Origin: CBDFGT01 sp965247225
GTDB taxonomy: Bacteria; Pseudomonadota; Alphaproteobacteria; Rhizobiales; Rhizobiaceae
Reading direction: 5' to 3'
NCBI GenBank assembly: GCA_965247225.1
Contig: CBDFGT010000023.1
Location: 171,505-235,504 of the forward strand
Length of the DNA stretch: 64,000 nt
Notes under the pieces: model-generated
Seen by the model: only the letters and a program-made list of their open reading frames with translations
Databases searched by the model: none
Told to the model about the DNA's origin: nothing
Translations under genes and position numbers: made by a program
Part shown: piece by piece, positions 1 through 9,153 of the stretch
Layout of the letters: each line of letters starts with the position of its first letter
How positions within the stretch are numbered: position 1 is the first letter of the stretch

Positions 1-2
1 AA

Positions 3-992
3 ATCCGGAAGCTGATGGAAGATCTCCGCAAGGCGATGGATGCTTATATGCAGGCCCTGGCCAAGCAGATGCAAAATGATCCGAATGCCAAAAATCCATC
101 CGCTTCGGCGCAAAATATGCTGCGGGAAGAAGATTTGAACAAGATGCTGGACCAGATTGAAAATCTTGCCAGGTCCGGTGCACGTGAAGAAGCCGGCAAG
201 ATGCTGTCCGACCTGCAACGCATGATGAACAATCTGCAGACAACCAGGCGGCAACCGCCCGGGGAGCAGCAGGATGGCCGTGTCAACAAGCAGATGGAGG
301 CCCTTGGAAAGCTGCTGCAGGACCAGCAGAAGCTGATGGACCAGACTTACGGGCTGCAAAGGGCGCTGGAAGACCGGATGCAGATGGGTGATCCTGAACC
401 GGGAGAAGATGGTGCCCTGATGGACCCGGATGTGCCGCCCGGCGATGAACAGGGTGAGGCCGCCAAGCCGTCGGAACAGCAACAACAGCTTGAGCAGATG
501 ACACAGGAACAGCTGGAACAGGCCCTGAAAGACCTGAAAGCCCGGCAGGACGGGCTCAGGAAAGATCTGGACGCCCTGATGCAAGGGCTGAAAGAACTGG
601 GTGCAAAGCCCGGAAAAGGCTTTGGAGACGCAGGCAAGGAAATGAACGGTGCTTCGGGTGCCCTTGGCAACGGCCAGGGTAATGCCGCCGTCGAAGGGCA
701 GGGAAAGGCCTTGCAGGCGCTGCGCGATGGCGCCATGGATCTGATGAAACAGAACGGACAGGGGCAAGGTCAGGGTCAGGGTCAGGCGGGCAATGCGCCG
801 GGAGATCGTGATCCGCTGGGACGTTCCCGTCAGCAGACCGGCTCCGCTTCTTCGGAAGACGTCAAGGTGCCGGATGAAATCGATATCCAGAAGGCGCGTG
901 AAATTCTTGAAACGATCCGCAAGAAGCTCGGAACCAGCCTGTCACCCGAACAGGAACGCCAATATCTGGAACGGCTTCTGGATATGAAGTGA
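3..992 (+). CDS. DUF4175/TIGR02302-type membrane protein, C-terminal part only
   Basis: The reading frame is already open at the first bases of the window, so the start and the expected N-terminal membrane segments lie outside. What remains is about 330 residues, very rich in Gln, Met, Lys and Gly, with helical stretches and a Gly-Gln repeat coded at about 754-790. This composition and the C-terminal pattern fit the TIGR02302 (DUF4175) proteins common in Hyphomicrobiales, whose biochemical role is not known. It ends at TGA 990-992, converging on the receiver gene just downstream. The family call rests on composition, the end of the protein and the neighbouring hpt region. Confidence 0.75.
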   Translation: MRKLMEDLRKAMDAYMQALAKQMQNDPNAKNPSASAQNMLREEDLNKMLDQIENLARSGAREEAGKMLSDLQRMMNNLQTTRRQPPGEQQDGRVNKQMEALGKLLQDQQKLMDQTYGLQRALEDRMQMGDPEPGEDGALMDPDVPPGDEQGEAAKPSEQQQQLEQMTQEQLEQALKDLKARQDGLRKDLDALMQGLKELGAKPGKGFGDAGKEMNGASGALGNGQGNAAVEGQGKALQALRDGAMDLMKQNGQGQGQGQGQAGNAPGDRDPLGRSRQQTGSASSEDVKVPDEIDIQKAREILETIRKKLGTSLSPEQERQYLERLLDMK

Positions 993-996
993 TGGT

Positions 997-1356
997 TCAG
1001 GCCGCCAGAGCCTGGGCCACGGCCTGACGAATATCCGGCAGGGTGAAGGGCTTGGAAACCACATCAACGATCTTTTCCATCAGATCATCTGCGCGTTCAC
1101 GCTGTTCGGCAAAGCCGGTCATCAGCAGTATTTTCAGATCCGGAAAGACAGCAGATGCCTTGTGGGCAAGGGCAATGCCATCCATGACCGGCATTCTGAT
1201 GTCGGACAGCAAAAGATCGTAATTGCCAGCATGCAGCATGTCGAGACCTTCAGCGCCGTCGGCGGCCTCCGCCGTCTCATGGCCATCGAGCTGCAATGCG
1301 CGTGCGACGAAGGAGCGAAGGGAATCCTCGTCTTCCGTAATCAAAATTTTTGCCAT
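997..1356 (-). CDS. Stand-alone CheY-like response regulator receiver
   Basis: A single receiver domain of about 119 residues with no output domain. The acidic pair sits near residues 9-11 (EDED), the phosphoacceptor Asp is in LLLSDIRMP near residue 52, the conserved Thr is in LLMTGF and the Lys in SKPF. The start chosen is the second ATG (1356) because AGGA stands nine bases before it and only three bases before the upstream ATG at 1362. Proteins of this form in Alphaproteobacteria include CpdR, an adaptor for regulated proteolysis. The resemblance is general, so it could equally be an uncharacterised single-domain regulator. The partner kinase is not in the window. Confidence 0.85.
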   Translation of the reverse strand: MAKILITEDEDSLRSFVARALQLDGHETAEAADGAEGLDMLHAGNYDLLLSDIRMPVMDGIALAHKASAVFPDLKILLMTGFAEQRERADDLMEKIVDVVSKPFTLPDIRQAVAQALAA

Positions 1357-1443
1357 ATCCATCTGTCCTTGGTTGAAACATTTTGTTCCATACCTGACCA
1401 GAGTTAGATTGTGATTCGGTAAAGGCCCAAGGTTAACGAAATG

Positions 1444-1986
1444 TCACGCGCTGCCTGTGACCACGCCGACAAATGGCAATTCACGAAATGCATAGGCCAC
1501 GTCCATGCCATAACCGACCACGAAGTAGTCAGGGCATTCAAAGCCCACGTAATCTGCTTCCAGCTTTTCCTCGCGCCTGACACTCTTGTCCAGCAGGACC
1601 GCAATCGTAACATTGGCGGCACCGCGCTCGTACATCAGTTCCCTGGCAAAGCGCAGGGTACGACCGGATTCCAGAATGTCATCAATCAGCAGGATGTCGC
1701 GCCCGGACACATCGCTGTCGATGTCCTTTACGATGCGCACACCCCGGGAAACCGTGCCTGCGCCATAGCTGGACAGGGTTATGAATTCCACTTCCGGTGC
1801 AAGGCCCGTGGTGTGGAGGGCGCGAATGAGATCGGCTGCAAAAATGAACGAGCCCTTGAGAATGGCAATGACCAGAAGATCCTGCGTCGGACCACCGGAA
1901 ATTTGCCGGGCCATTTCCATGTTGCGGGCCGCAATCTGTTCCGGCGTGAACAGCGGTTCAATGTTTTTTCCACGCACGACAGGCAT
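1444..1986 (-). CDS. hpt: Hypoxanthine phosphoribosyltransferase
   Basis: A 180-residue type I phosphoribosyltransferase that salvages hypoxanthine (and usually guanine) to the nucleotide using PRPP in the cytosol. The PRPP-binding motif DILLIDDILESGRT is at residues 97-110, and the KGS loop is near residue 44. The C-terminal part has the aromatic and Asp residues usual for base binding (VVGYGMDVAY). Length matches the family. It follows the DUF3426-like gene on the same strand after a 161-base gap, long enough for its own promoter. Confidence 0.93.
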   Translation of the reverse strand: MPVVRGKNIEPLFTPEQIAARNMEMARQISGGPTQDLLVIAILKGSFIFAADLIRALHTTGLAPEVEFITLSSYGAGTVSRGVRIVKDIDSDVSGRDILLIDDILESGRTLRFARELMYERGAANVTIAVLLDKSVRREEKLEADYVGFECPDYFVVGYGMDVAYAFRELPFVGVVTGSA

Positions 1987-2147
1987 AGGGCAAGGCTCCG
2001 GTTTGCTTTAACTCTTTATGCGCGTCACAATCTTTCAGATTTGTTTGCCACGCTTCAGTCCTTGTTTATGAGCATGTCGTTATCGCAAAACCGCTGCACA
2101 GTTTTGCGTGACACATCCCAAGTCATAGGCGCTTCCGGCAAATGCTG

Positions 2148-2825
2148 TCAACTGCGGCCAGCCTGTGCAAAGTCAACGGTCAGTTTGGGAAGCTTGCCGC
2201 CTGCATGGCGAAACTGGCCTTCAAAGAAGGCAGATTGTCCCGGTGCGAGTGATTTTACCGGCGGTTCCATTGTGAGAGAATTTCCGCCGGCTGTTCCATC
2301 TGCCATTGTAATCGTCAGATCGGGAACAGGTGTGTTTGCTTGTGTACGGTTGGTAATCTCGCCTGACAGCATGAGCATGGGCAGGCCGTTCCTGACCTTG
2401 AGGCTGAGATCGACATGTTCGATCACCAGCGGCCCGCCAGACGGGGCTGCAAGCGCTGTCCCTGTTGCCGACTGGCTCAATATCTGTATGGCAATGAAGA
2501 CACACGCAAAAATACCGAAAGTGAGGGCAGCAAAGGAACGGCCGGAGACGCTCTGTAACAGACCTTCCATGCGACGGACCGAGCGGACAAGCACATATGC
2601 CATACGCGGGAGCGAAGAGAGGTGTTTTGGCTGTCCGCTGCTGCGATTGTCATTGAATGTCGGGTAGCGCCGGTGATCGGCGTTGCCGGATACGATTTCA
2701 AATTCAGCATCGACGACTTCGGGTGAAAATGCAGGTTTCAGCGGCTGCCTCAACCTTTCGCCCTGTTCCGGTGGCAGCACATCCATCAAGCGCATGCTTT
2801 GTTTTGCGGAACGAAAATGGTGCAT
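2148..2825 (-). CDS. Membrane-anchored DUF3426-like protein upstream of ftsE
   Basis: The open frame runs back to 2960, but the ATG at 2825 is preceded by AAGGG seven bases upstream, giving about 225 residues. The N-terminal half is polar and cytoplasmic and is followed by one hydrophobic segment (SFAALTFGIFACVFIAIQIL). After it comes a beta-rich domain with the pattern GLPMLMLSGEITNRT, as in DUF3426 domains. Related proteins divergent from ftsE in Hyphomicrobiales normally begin with an MJ0042-type zinc ribbon; no paired CxxC motifs are present here or in the other frames upstream. Function unknown. It is divergent from ftsE. Confidence 0.6.
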   Translation of the reverse strand: MHHFRSAKQSMRLMDVLPPEQGERLRQPLKPAFSPEVVDAEFEIVSGNADHRRYPTFNDNRSSGQPKHLSSLPRMAYVLVRSVRRMEGLLQSVSGRSFAALTFGIFACVFIAIQILSQSATGTALAAPSGGPLVIEHVDLSLKVRNGLPMLMLSGEITNRTQANTPVPDLTITMADGTAGGNSLTMEPPVKSLAPGQSAFFEGQFRHAGGKLPKLTVDFAQAGRS

Positions 2826-3162
2826 TCTGTGACCCTTCTGCTGCCGAGCAGCCCGTCTATTCTTTCGGTCGGGTTTGTCCTTTCGGGAAAACCGGGGCCT
2901 ATATTTCGCTGACAAACTCCAGGAATGCCGACCGATTACAGACTGAAACGGCACTGGCAAGCGGCGCCAACTGCACTACCTCTACTCCAGGACTTCAAAA
3001 ATCGTGCTGGACTCTTGAAACTCTCCGGGTGCGAACGTAAACAATAGTGGTTAATATTTTGAAAATCAGGCTTACAAACCATGGGTTTTGCCCCATTGTT
3101 ACCCTCGGCTGAACCGTGACTGCCAACGCAGTGCATCCTGAAACCCAATACGGACTGTCCCT

Positions 3163-3822
3163 GTGATCCACTTTGAAAATGTCGGGCTTCGTTACGGGAT
3201 GGGACCGGAAATCCTGCGGGATCTGAGTTTTGAGATTCCGCGCAAGTCCTTCCAGTTTCTCACAGGGCCGTCTGGTGCCGGCAAAACCACATTATTGCGG
3301 CTGCTGTTCATGTCGCTGCAGCCGACGCGCGGGTTGATCCGCATGTTTGACCGGGACATTTCCGGTATTCCGCGCCGGGAACTGCCCATGCTGCGCCGGC
3401 GGATCGGCATTGTGTTTCAGGACTTCCGGTTGCTGGATCACCTGACCACCTACGAGAATGTGGCATTGCCGCTGCGGGTGCGTGGCAAGGAAGAGACTGC
3501 CTACAGGTCGGATGTTATCGAGCTTTTGAAGTGGGTGGGCCTTGGCGAGCGCATCAATGTTCTGCCTCCGGTTTTGTCCGGCGGGGAAAAACAACGTGCA
3601 GCGATTGCCCGTGCGCTGATTGACCAGCCGGAAATTCTTTTGGCTGACGAACCCACCGGCAATGTTGATTCTCCCATGGCGCGCCGTCTGCTCAATCTGT
3701 TTCTGGAGCTCAACCGGCAGGGAACCGCCGTGGTCATCGCCACGCATGATCTGTCGCTGATGGATCAGGTTGAGGCCAGACGGATGATTCTGACGGAAGG
3801 GCGGCTTGATATCTATGAGTGA
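3163..3822 (+). CDS. ftsE: Cell division ATP-binding protein FtsE
   Basis: ATPase of the FtsEX complex, which couples ATP hydrolysis at the division site to activation of murein hydrolases outside the inner membrane. Walker A GPSGAGKT is at residues 35-42, the ABC signature LSGGEKQR at 138-145, Walker B ILLADE at 158-163 and the H-loop THD near 194. Its 219 residues are typical. The start is GTG. The last eight bases overlap ftsX, so the two are translationally coupled. Confidence 0.95.
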   Translation: MIHFENVGLRYGMGPEILRDLSFEIPRKSFQFLTGPSGAGKTTLLRLLFMSLQPTRGLIRMFDRDISGIPRRELPMLRRRIGIVFQDFRLLDHLTTYENVALPLRVRGKEETAYRSDVIELLKWVGLGERINVLPPVLSGGEKQRAAIARALIDQPEILLADEPTGNVDSPMARRLLNLFLELNRQGTAVVIATHDLSLMDQVEARRMILTEGRLDIYE

Positions 3823-4822
3823 TCGCAAGGCAAAACAGGCCGCCGCCGCGCCACAGCAGCCACGTAGAACGGAAATGCGGGTGCGGGCCACTGGGTCGAT
3901 CGTGCCGTCGCAGAATGTTCAGGGCAATGCGCTGATGCTGGTGATTGCCATCATGGCTTTCCTTGCCTGCGTGACACTCGGGGCTGTCAGCATGGTGCGC
4001 GCAACGGCGGAAAGCTGGCAAAGCCAGATTTCCCGTGAGATCACGATCCAGATCAAGCCGGATGACGGGCTGGACATGGACAAGGCGCTGGCCGATGCAC
4101 GCGACCTTGCCATGACCTTTGTCGGAACCACCAGCAGCCAGATCATGGACAGGCAGGCCACGGCCAGATTGCTGGAGCCATGGCTTGGCGAAGGCCTCAA
4201 TATTGATGAACTGCCTGTTCCCCGCCTGATTATCATCACGATTGACGAGAACAATCCGCCGGATTTTGCCGCCATGCGCGACGTCCTGTCGAAAAATATT
4301 CCGCAGGCCTTTCTGGATGACCACCGCACCTGGGTTGACCGGCTTGTGTCCATGGCACGCACAACAGTGATGATTGGTACCGGAATTCTGGTTCTGGTGT
4401 TTACAGCCATGGTCCTGACGGTGATTTTTGCAACACGCGGTGCTTTGTCCGGCAACCGGTATATTGTGGAGGTTTTGCATTTTGTCGGTGCCGAAAGCAC
4501 ATTTGTTGCCAGTGAATTTCAGAAGCATTTCCTGAAAATCAGCCTGAAAGGTTCTCTGGCGGGCGGTCTTCTGGCCGCATTGTGTTTTGCTGTCGCCTCG
4601 TTCTGGCAGTCACGTTCTCTTGCGACCCCGCAAAGTGATCAGGCAACGGCGCTGTTTGGTACATTTTCCATGGGGTTTACCGGCTATCTCGGAATATTGG
4701 CCACCATGCTGGTGATCGCCCTTTTGACGACGCTCACGGCCCGCTTTACCGTGATGCGTACCATTGACGAAATTGATCTGATCCGGGCAGACCCTTCGCG
4801 TACAGATTCGGCACCGGGCTGA
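3815..4822 (+). CDS. ftsX: Cell division permease-like protein FtsX
   Basis: Membrane partner of FtsE. The ATG at 3815 lies inside the end of ftsE (ATGAGTGA), giving 335 residues. A polar N-terminal tail is followed by a first membrane segment (about 39-60), an extracytoplasmic domain with ISREITIQIK near its beginning, then three further membrane segments in the C-terminal half, the FtsX arrangement. The final cytoplasmic stretch (MRTIDEIDLIRADPS) carries the usual conserved IDEIDLI-like end. The extracytoplasmic domain would signal to peptidoglycan hydrolase regulators, none of which are encoded nearby. Confidence 0.92.
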   Translation: MSDRKAKQAAAAPQQPRRTEMRVRATGSIVPSQNVQGNALMLVIAIMAFLACVTLGAVSMVRATAESWQSQISREITIQIKPDDGLDMDKALADARDLAMTFVGTTSSQIMDRQATARLLEPWLGEGLNIDELPVPRLIIITIDENNPPDFAAMRDVLSKNIPQAFLDDHRTWVDRLVSMARTTVMIGTGILVLVFTAMVLTVIFATRGALSGNRYIVEVLHFVGAESTFVASEFQKHFLKISLKGSLAGGLLAALCFAVASFWQSRSLATPQSDQATALFGTFSMGFTGYLGILATMLVIALLTTLTARFTVMRTIDEIDLIRADPSRTDSAPG

Positions 4823-4829
4823 AGGATAT

Positions 4830-5807
4830 TCATTCGCCGGCGCATAAAATGCCGCCCCAGTCGAGTTTGCGTGCCTGTTTGTAGACAGCGCCTTCACGCC
4901 GTGTAACCAGTCTTTCTGTTATGCTGCCATCCGGCTGGCAGAGTTTCAGGCTGGTTTTTCCGCTGCCGTGCCTGGGTTGGGCGAGTACACGCGGGAGCGG
5001 GTCATTTCTTGCCGGGGTGCGGGAAACGGCGAGGAAAGCATATTTCTCGTCTTCATAGGCCATGGCAGCATTTTTTGCAGACCTGTGCAGACGGCTGCGT
5101 GACAGCCGTTGCGAAAAATGACACCAGTCCGGATCAACGATGGGACAGGTGGACGAATGTGCGCAGGGCGCAAGGATGCTTGCACCCATATCCAGCAATT
5201 GCTGGCGGTGATGGCGGATGCGCTCAAAACCTGCGGGTGTTCCGGGTTCGATAATGACCAGAATGTCCCGCGTCAGATCCCATAGCCGATGCACCAGCTG
5301 ATGGCGCTCCGGGATGGAAAGTTCATTGAGGACGTAAGACAGGGTAACAATATCGGCCGGAGACAGGCCCGGAGGCAGCCGCGTCGCATCGGCTGCAACC
5401 CATTCGACCGTCATGTCTGTCATGCCAGGCACCAGTACCGCGCCGATGCCGCGCATGGCGCTGCTGGCCTCCACCAGAACGGCATTTGCAAGGTCTGGCC
5501 ACAGATCCTGTACGGCGAACAAAACGGTTCCAGGGCCTGCACCTATGTCAAGCAGGCTTTGAGGCGCAAAATCGGGACGCTGGCTGAATGCATGGTCCAG
5601 ACTGGCATGAACGGCTGCAAATGTTGCCGGCAAGCGTGAAGCGATATAGGCCTTTGCGGCCAGTTCATCGCTGACATGCTGGCGACCGTCGCGGGTTTCG
5701 GCCCGGTAGCGCTGCGACAGGCTGGCCGTTGCTGCTTCCAGTGTCCCGCGTGAGGTATCACCCAGTGCTGCCTCTATGGCCTGACCAAGCTGTTCGGGCA
5801 AATCCAT
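4830..5807 (-). CDS. Rsm22-like class I SAM methyltransferase
   Basis: About 325 residues from the ATG at 5807; the open frame upstream to 5879 has no family-like sequence. The SAM-binding motif SLLDIGAGPGTVLFA is in the first third, followed by the acidic strand-2 end (VLVEAS) and the motif IVTLSYVLNEL. A Cys cluster (CAHSSTCP, then DWCHFSQR) and a Cys near the C-terminus match the metal-binding residues of the mitochondrial Rsm22 family, which acts with the small ribosomal subunit. The bacterial substrate is not established. It converges on ftsX with a gap of seven bases. Confidence 0.82.
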   Translation of the reverse strand: MDLPEQLGQAIEAALGDTSRGTLEAATASLSQRYRAETRDGRQHVSDELAAKAYIASRLPATFAAVHASLDHAFSQRPDFAPQSLLDIGAGPGTVLFAVQDLWPDLANAVLVEASSAMRGIGAVLVPGMTDMTVEWVAADATRLPPGLSPADIVTLSYVLNELSIPERHQLVHRLWDLTRDILVIIEPGTPAGFERIRHHRQQLLDMGASILAPCAHSSTCPIVDPDWCHFSQRLSRSRLHRSAKNAAMAYEDEKYAFLAVSRTPARNDPLPRVLAQPRHGSGKTSLKLCQPDGSITERLVTRREGAVYKQARKLDWGGILCAGE

Positions 5808-5930
5808 GCCATTATCCCCTTCGAGGTGTCGTGGATGCCCCTGTCTGTCCGGCTGAGCATGACAGAAAACAAGGGGCATATATTAAACCTTGGACTATTC
5901 GCAGCCATAATCTGTCGTTAAAACAGAATC

Positions 5931-6629
5931 ATGCGATACGGTCAAACTGATGACAATCTGCCGACCCGCCGTGCACCGCCGGCCCTGTTTTCCAAATCAG
6001 GCTGGAGCGTTCGCCGGATCCTGCGCATATCCAGCTTTATCCTTCTTGTGTGTTTCGGTGTACTGGTCGGTGGCTTCCTGCGATTTGCTGACAATATTTC
6101 ATCCCTGCAGCCGCCCGAGCATCCGCAGGTTGATGCCATTGTCGTCCTGACGGGCGGGGCGCAACGGATTGATCAGGCACTCGATCTCCTGAAATCCGGT
6201 ATCGGCAGACGCCTGCTGATTTCCGGCGTGCATCCGTCGACCAGTGCCATGCAAATCCGAAAAATCACCAATTCTTCCAATGCGTTGTTCAAATGCTGCG
6301 TTGATATCGGCTATTCGGCGCTGGACACGATCGGCAACGCCAATGAAACCCTGTCGTGGATACGCGACAAGCATTATCACCGGGTTCTGGTTGTGACCAA
6401 CAATTACCATATGCCACGCAGCCTGTTTGAACTGCAACGTATTGATCCCGTAACAGAATTTGTGCCTTATCCGGTGGTGAATTCCGATCTGAAAGTGCGC
6501 AACTGGCTGACGGACCCCCTGATCGTCAAAGCCATGATGGTGGAATATCTGAAGCTGGCAGTGGCCGTTCTGCGCAGCAAGACCGGTCTCATGCCAACCG
6601 ACGGCTTGCGCCGTGCCAAAACGCAATAG
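5931..6629 (+). CDS. YdcF/DUF218 family membrane-anchored protein
   Basis: 232 residues with one N-terminal membrane helix (about 33-51) and a DUF218 domain facing the periplasm. Signature stretches are DAIVVLTGGAQRI, a serine-rich segment after LLISG, and VLVVTNNYHMPRSLFEL. The family includes ElyC and SanA, implicated in envelope integrity, but the activity is mostly unknown. It is divergent from the Rsm22-like gene with about 120 bases between starts, and a terminator hairpin follows 45 bases after the stop. Confidence 0.85.
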   Translation: MRYGQTDDNLPTRRAPPALFSKSGWSVRRILRISSFILLVCFGVLVGGFLRFADNISSLQPPEHPQVDAIVVLTGGAQRIDQALDLLKSGIGRRLLISGVHPSTSAMQIRKITNSSNALFKCCVDIGYSALDTIGNANETLSWIRDKHYHRVLVVTNNYHMPRSLFELQRIDPVTEFVPYPVVNSDLKVRNWLTDPLIVKAMMVEYLKLAVAVLRSKTGLMPTDGLRRAKTQ

Positions 6630-6673
6630 GACGCACCGGAAGGTTCATGCATGTCACCCGAAACGTCGCAGGC

Positions 6674-6704
6674 AAGCCCGGAAGATTTTACCGGGCTTTT
6701 TCTT
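6674..6704 (+). terminator. Rho-independent terminator after the YdcF-like gene
   Basis: An eight-base-pair perfect stem (AAGCCCGG / CCGGGCTT) with a nine-base loop is followed directly by a T-rich run. It lies 45 bases after the YdcF-like stop. Its presence argues against the upstream start candidate (6647) of the following acyltransferase gene. Confidence 0.8.
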
Positions 6705-6754
6705 GCGTGATTTATCGTGTAGTCACGGGACAGTTCTCACGAGATCCCCAAGCC

Positions 6755-7540
6755 ATGATCATATTGCGTTCGATTTTGTTCAATGCTGTTTTCTATCTCA
6801 ATCTGATCGTTCAGATGATTGTGTTTACACCCTTGTATTTTCTGGCTCCCCGCAAATTTGCCTATACTATTCCCAAAAACTGGGTCCGTTCCAATCACTG
6901 GCTGCTCAAGGTGATAGTCGGTACAACGTTTGAAATCGAGGGCCTGGAAAATATTCCCAAGGGTGGATATATTTTTGCACCCAAACACCAGTCGTTCTGG
7001 GATGCCTACGGGCTGTTGCCGTGGCAGGATGATCCATTCTACATCCTGAAAAGGGAACTGATGTGGATTCCGGTCTTTGGCTGGTATGTGGCCAAACAGC
7101 GGATGATCCCGGTGGATCGCGGTGCCAGGGGCAAGGTGATGGCGGAGGTTCTGGTCCGCACAAAGCAGCAGATGAATGACGGCCGGCAGTTGATCATCTA
7201 TCCGGAAGGTACGCGCCGTCCACCCGGTGCGCCGCCGGAATACAAATACGGAATAGCCCGGTTGTACCGGGATCTGCAGGTTCCTGTTGTTCCTGTTGTC
7301 ATGCATCCGGGCCTGTTTTGGCCGCGCCGCAAATTTCTGCGTTTCCCCGGGCATTTCAAGGTCAAAATTCTGGAGCCGATTGCACCCGGCATGGATCCTG
7401 ATGCGTTTTTTGCACATCTTGTTGATGTTATGGAGCGCGAAAGCGATGCGCTGCTGGTGGAAACAGTGAAAAACAATCCGCATCTGCCGCTGCCGCCAAC
7501 CGCCATCAGACGTCTGGAAGAGTTGAAGGCCAAAGGTTGA
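6755..7540 (+). CDS. 1-acyl-sn-glycerol-3-phosphate acyltransferase (PlsC-like)
   Basis: Transfers an acyl chain to a lysophospholipid at the inner membrane, most likely making phosphatidic acid. From the ATG at 6755 the protein has 261 residues; a longer frame from 6647 would run through a terminator hairpin and is not favoured. A hydrophobic N-terminus (MIILRSILFNAVFYLNLIVQ) precedes the catalytic HQSFWD motif (His78, Asp83) and the phosphate-binding EGTR at 151-154. No strong ribosome site is seen before the chosen start. Exact substrate is not decidable; other members make ornithine lipids. Confidence 0.86.
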   Translation: MIILRSILFNAVFYLNLIVQMIVFTPLYFLAPRKFAYTIPKNWVRSNHWLLKVIVGTTFEIEGLENIPKGGYIFAPKHQSFWDAYGLLPWQDDPFYILKRELMWIPVFGWYVAKQRMIPVDRGARGKVMAEVLVRTKQQMNDGRQLIIYPEGTRRPPGAPPEYKYGIARLYRDLQVPVVPVVMHPGLFWPRRKFLRFPGHFKVKILEPIAPGMDPDAFFAHLVDVMERESDALLVETVKNNPHLPLPPTAIRRLEELKAKG

Positions 7541-7550
7541 GGCAGGCGTG

Positions 7551-8081
7551 TCAGGCGCTCGCCTGTATTTCCATCTCGCGGACAATGGCTTCCATACGGT
7601 GGTCATGGATTTTCATCTGCCGCAAATGGGCAAGGGTGTTCATCACATAATCGGGGTTGCTGCCCGACAATCCCTTTGCCGACAGGACAATGGCTGCCGA
7701 TTCGCTTTCTGACAGATCGCCTGCATATTGTTCGTGGCTGCGGTCAATCACATAGGTGAGGGCCGTTAGCCTGCGGCCATCCTCCAGCCGCATTGGCAGC
7801 GTTTTTTCCAGGTAGACACGGGTCACCAGTTCGCGCTCCCGCAAATAGGCAATGACGGTGTCACGATTTTCACGGGAGACCCGAAAGGCCATGCCCTTGC
7901 AGGAACCACCGCGATCGAGCCCCAGAACAAGACCGGGCTTTTCCCGCGTGCCGCGGTGGACCCATGAGCGTACACAAAGAGACCTGCGGTAACCGGACAC
8001 CATGGCCTGCCTGTGGTCCTCGTATGGAAATCCCGGGTTCCACATCAGGGAACCATAGCCAAACACCCAGAAATCATCCAT
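7551..8081 (-). CDS. ChaC-type gamma-glutamylcyclotransferase
   Basis: Degrades glutathione to 5-oxoproline and Cys-Gly in the cytosol, by family. The substrate-binding FGYGSLMW motif sits at residues 7-14 if translation starts at the ATG at 8081 (176 residues), which is the usual placement; an upstream frame to 8213 would add an unrelated leader. The stretch LRERELVTRVYLEK carries the expected catalytic Glu. The start codon is only 22 bases from that of the divergent DUF2125 gene, so at least one promoter must lie inside a coding region. Confidence 0.88.
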   Translation of the reverse strand: MDDFWVFGYGSLMWNPGFPYEDHRQAMVSGYRRSLCVRSWVHRGTREKPGLVLGLDRGGSCKGMAFRVSRENRDTVIAYLRERELVTRVYLEKTLPMRLEDGRRLTALTYVIDRSHEQYAGDLSESESAAIVLSAKGLSGSNPDYVMNTLAHLRQMKIHDHRMEAIVREMEIQASA

Positions 8082-8103
8082 AAACCGGCCCAAATCATTA
8101 TCA

Positions 8104-9153
8104 ATGTCAGGATTACCATTGGCAAACAGCGCAGAACCGTCAAGCCCGAAACTGTCCGTTGCAGGGGTGCCTTCTGCAACGGTCTGGAAAATTCGTATTC
8201 TTGGGCTTTTCACAGCCCTGTTCGTTCTTCTCTACAGTGGTGCATGGTTCTATGCATCCGGCTGGATAAAGACCCGGGTCGGGAACCAGATTGCCTCCGG
8301 GCGGGAAAATGGCCAGTCGTGGCAATGTCCTGATCTGGATATCAGGGGCTATCCGTTTCGTATCGGTCTGTTTTGCAGTTCGATTGCGCTGGATATTCCA
8401 GCCAGCGGCCTGTCTTTGACCGCAGGCAAATTGCAGTCGGCAGCGCAGGTCTATTATCCCGGCCATTCGATTGTCGAACTGGAAGGGCCTCTGGAACTTC
8501 ATGCCAATACGGGTTTGCAGGTCAGCGCGACCTGGGATCTGGCGCATGCCAGCGTTGTTGCCGGTCTCAAAGGCCTGAATCGCTATTCCATGGAATTGAA
8601 AGCCTTGCAGTCGCGTTTTACGAGCGCAAATCCTGCAAGCGCGTTTTCCGTTGCGTCGCCTGATGCGCAAATCCATCTCCGCCAGAACGGCGCGGATCTG
8701 GATTTCGCCGCCACGCTGCTGGATGCGTCTGTGGCGATGGCCGTGCTGCCAACATCTGTGCCACCATTTTCTTTTGCCGCAGATCTTACGCTTGCAGGTC
8801 AGGCGGGTCTCATTGCCGGTGTGCCAATGACATCCCTGCACAATCAGTCGGTCACGATCCGGCAGATTCAGATCGATGCGGGTGCCAAGGGTCTGGTCAG
8901 GCTCAGCGGACCCATCACGATCGATCATGACGGGCTGGTTTCCGGCACGATCACGGTTACGGTCGACAAGGTCGAGGCTCTGCGGACCACGGTCACCGGA
9001 TTGTTCCCGGAAACGACCGAAACAGCCAATATGGTTGCCCCGTTGCTGGCGGGCATGGCCCAAGCCGATGGCACGGTCACCCTGACACTGACCATTGCAA
9101 GGGGCGCTGTCAGCCTCGGCCTGATTCCGCTGGGCGTTGTTCCGTCGCTGTAA
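8104..9153 (+). CDS. DUF2125 family envelope protein
   Basis: 349 residues: a short polar leader, one membrane helix (about 29-48, ILGLFTALFVLLYSGAWFYA) and a long beta-rich domain with Cys residues in WQCPDLDIRGYPFRIGLFC, a hallmark of DUF2125. The body is probably periplasmic. The function of the family is unknown. Its last 44 bases overlap, in convergent orientation, the end of the prephenate dehydrogenase gene. Confidence 0.85.
   Translation: MSGLPLANSAEPSSPKLSVAGVPSATVWKIRILGLFTALFVLLYSGAWFYASGWIKTRVGNQIASGRENGQSWQCPDLDIRGYPFRIGLFCSSIALDIPASGLSLTAGKLQSAAQVYYPGHSIVELEGPLELHANTGLQVSATWDLAHASVVAGLKGLNRYSMELKALQSRFTSANPASAFSVASPDAQIHLRQNGADLDFAATLLDASVAMAVLPTSVPPFSFAADLTLAGQAGLIAGVPMTSLHNQSVTIRQIQIDAGAKGLVRLSGPITIDHDGLVSGTITVTVDKVEALRTTVTGLFPETTETANMVAPLLAGMAQADGTVTLTLTIARGAVSLGLIPLGVVPSL

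Noticed and set aside
1441..2667. Long + strand frame antisense to hpt
   Set aside because: The opposite strand carries a clear hpt with its PRPP motif; the frame has no signature.
2936..3148. Small gene between the DUF3426-like gene and ftsE
   Set aside because: The 70-codon frame has no start signal or family pattern and lies in the divergent promoter region.
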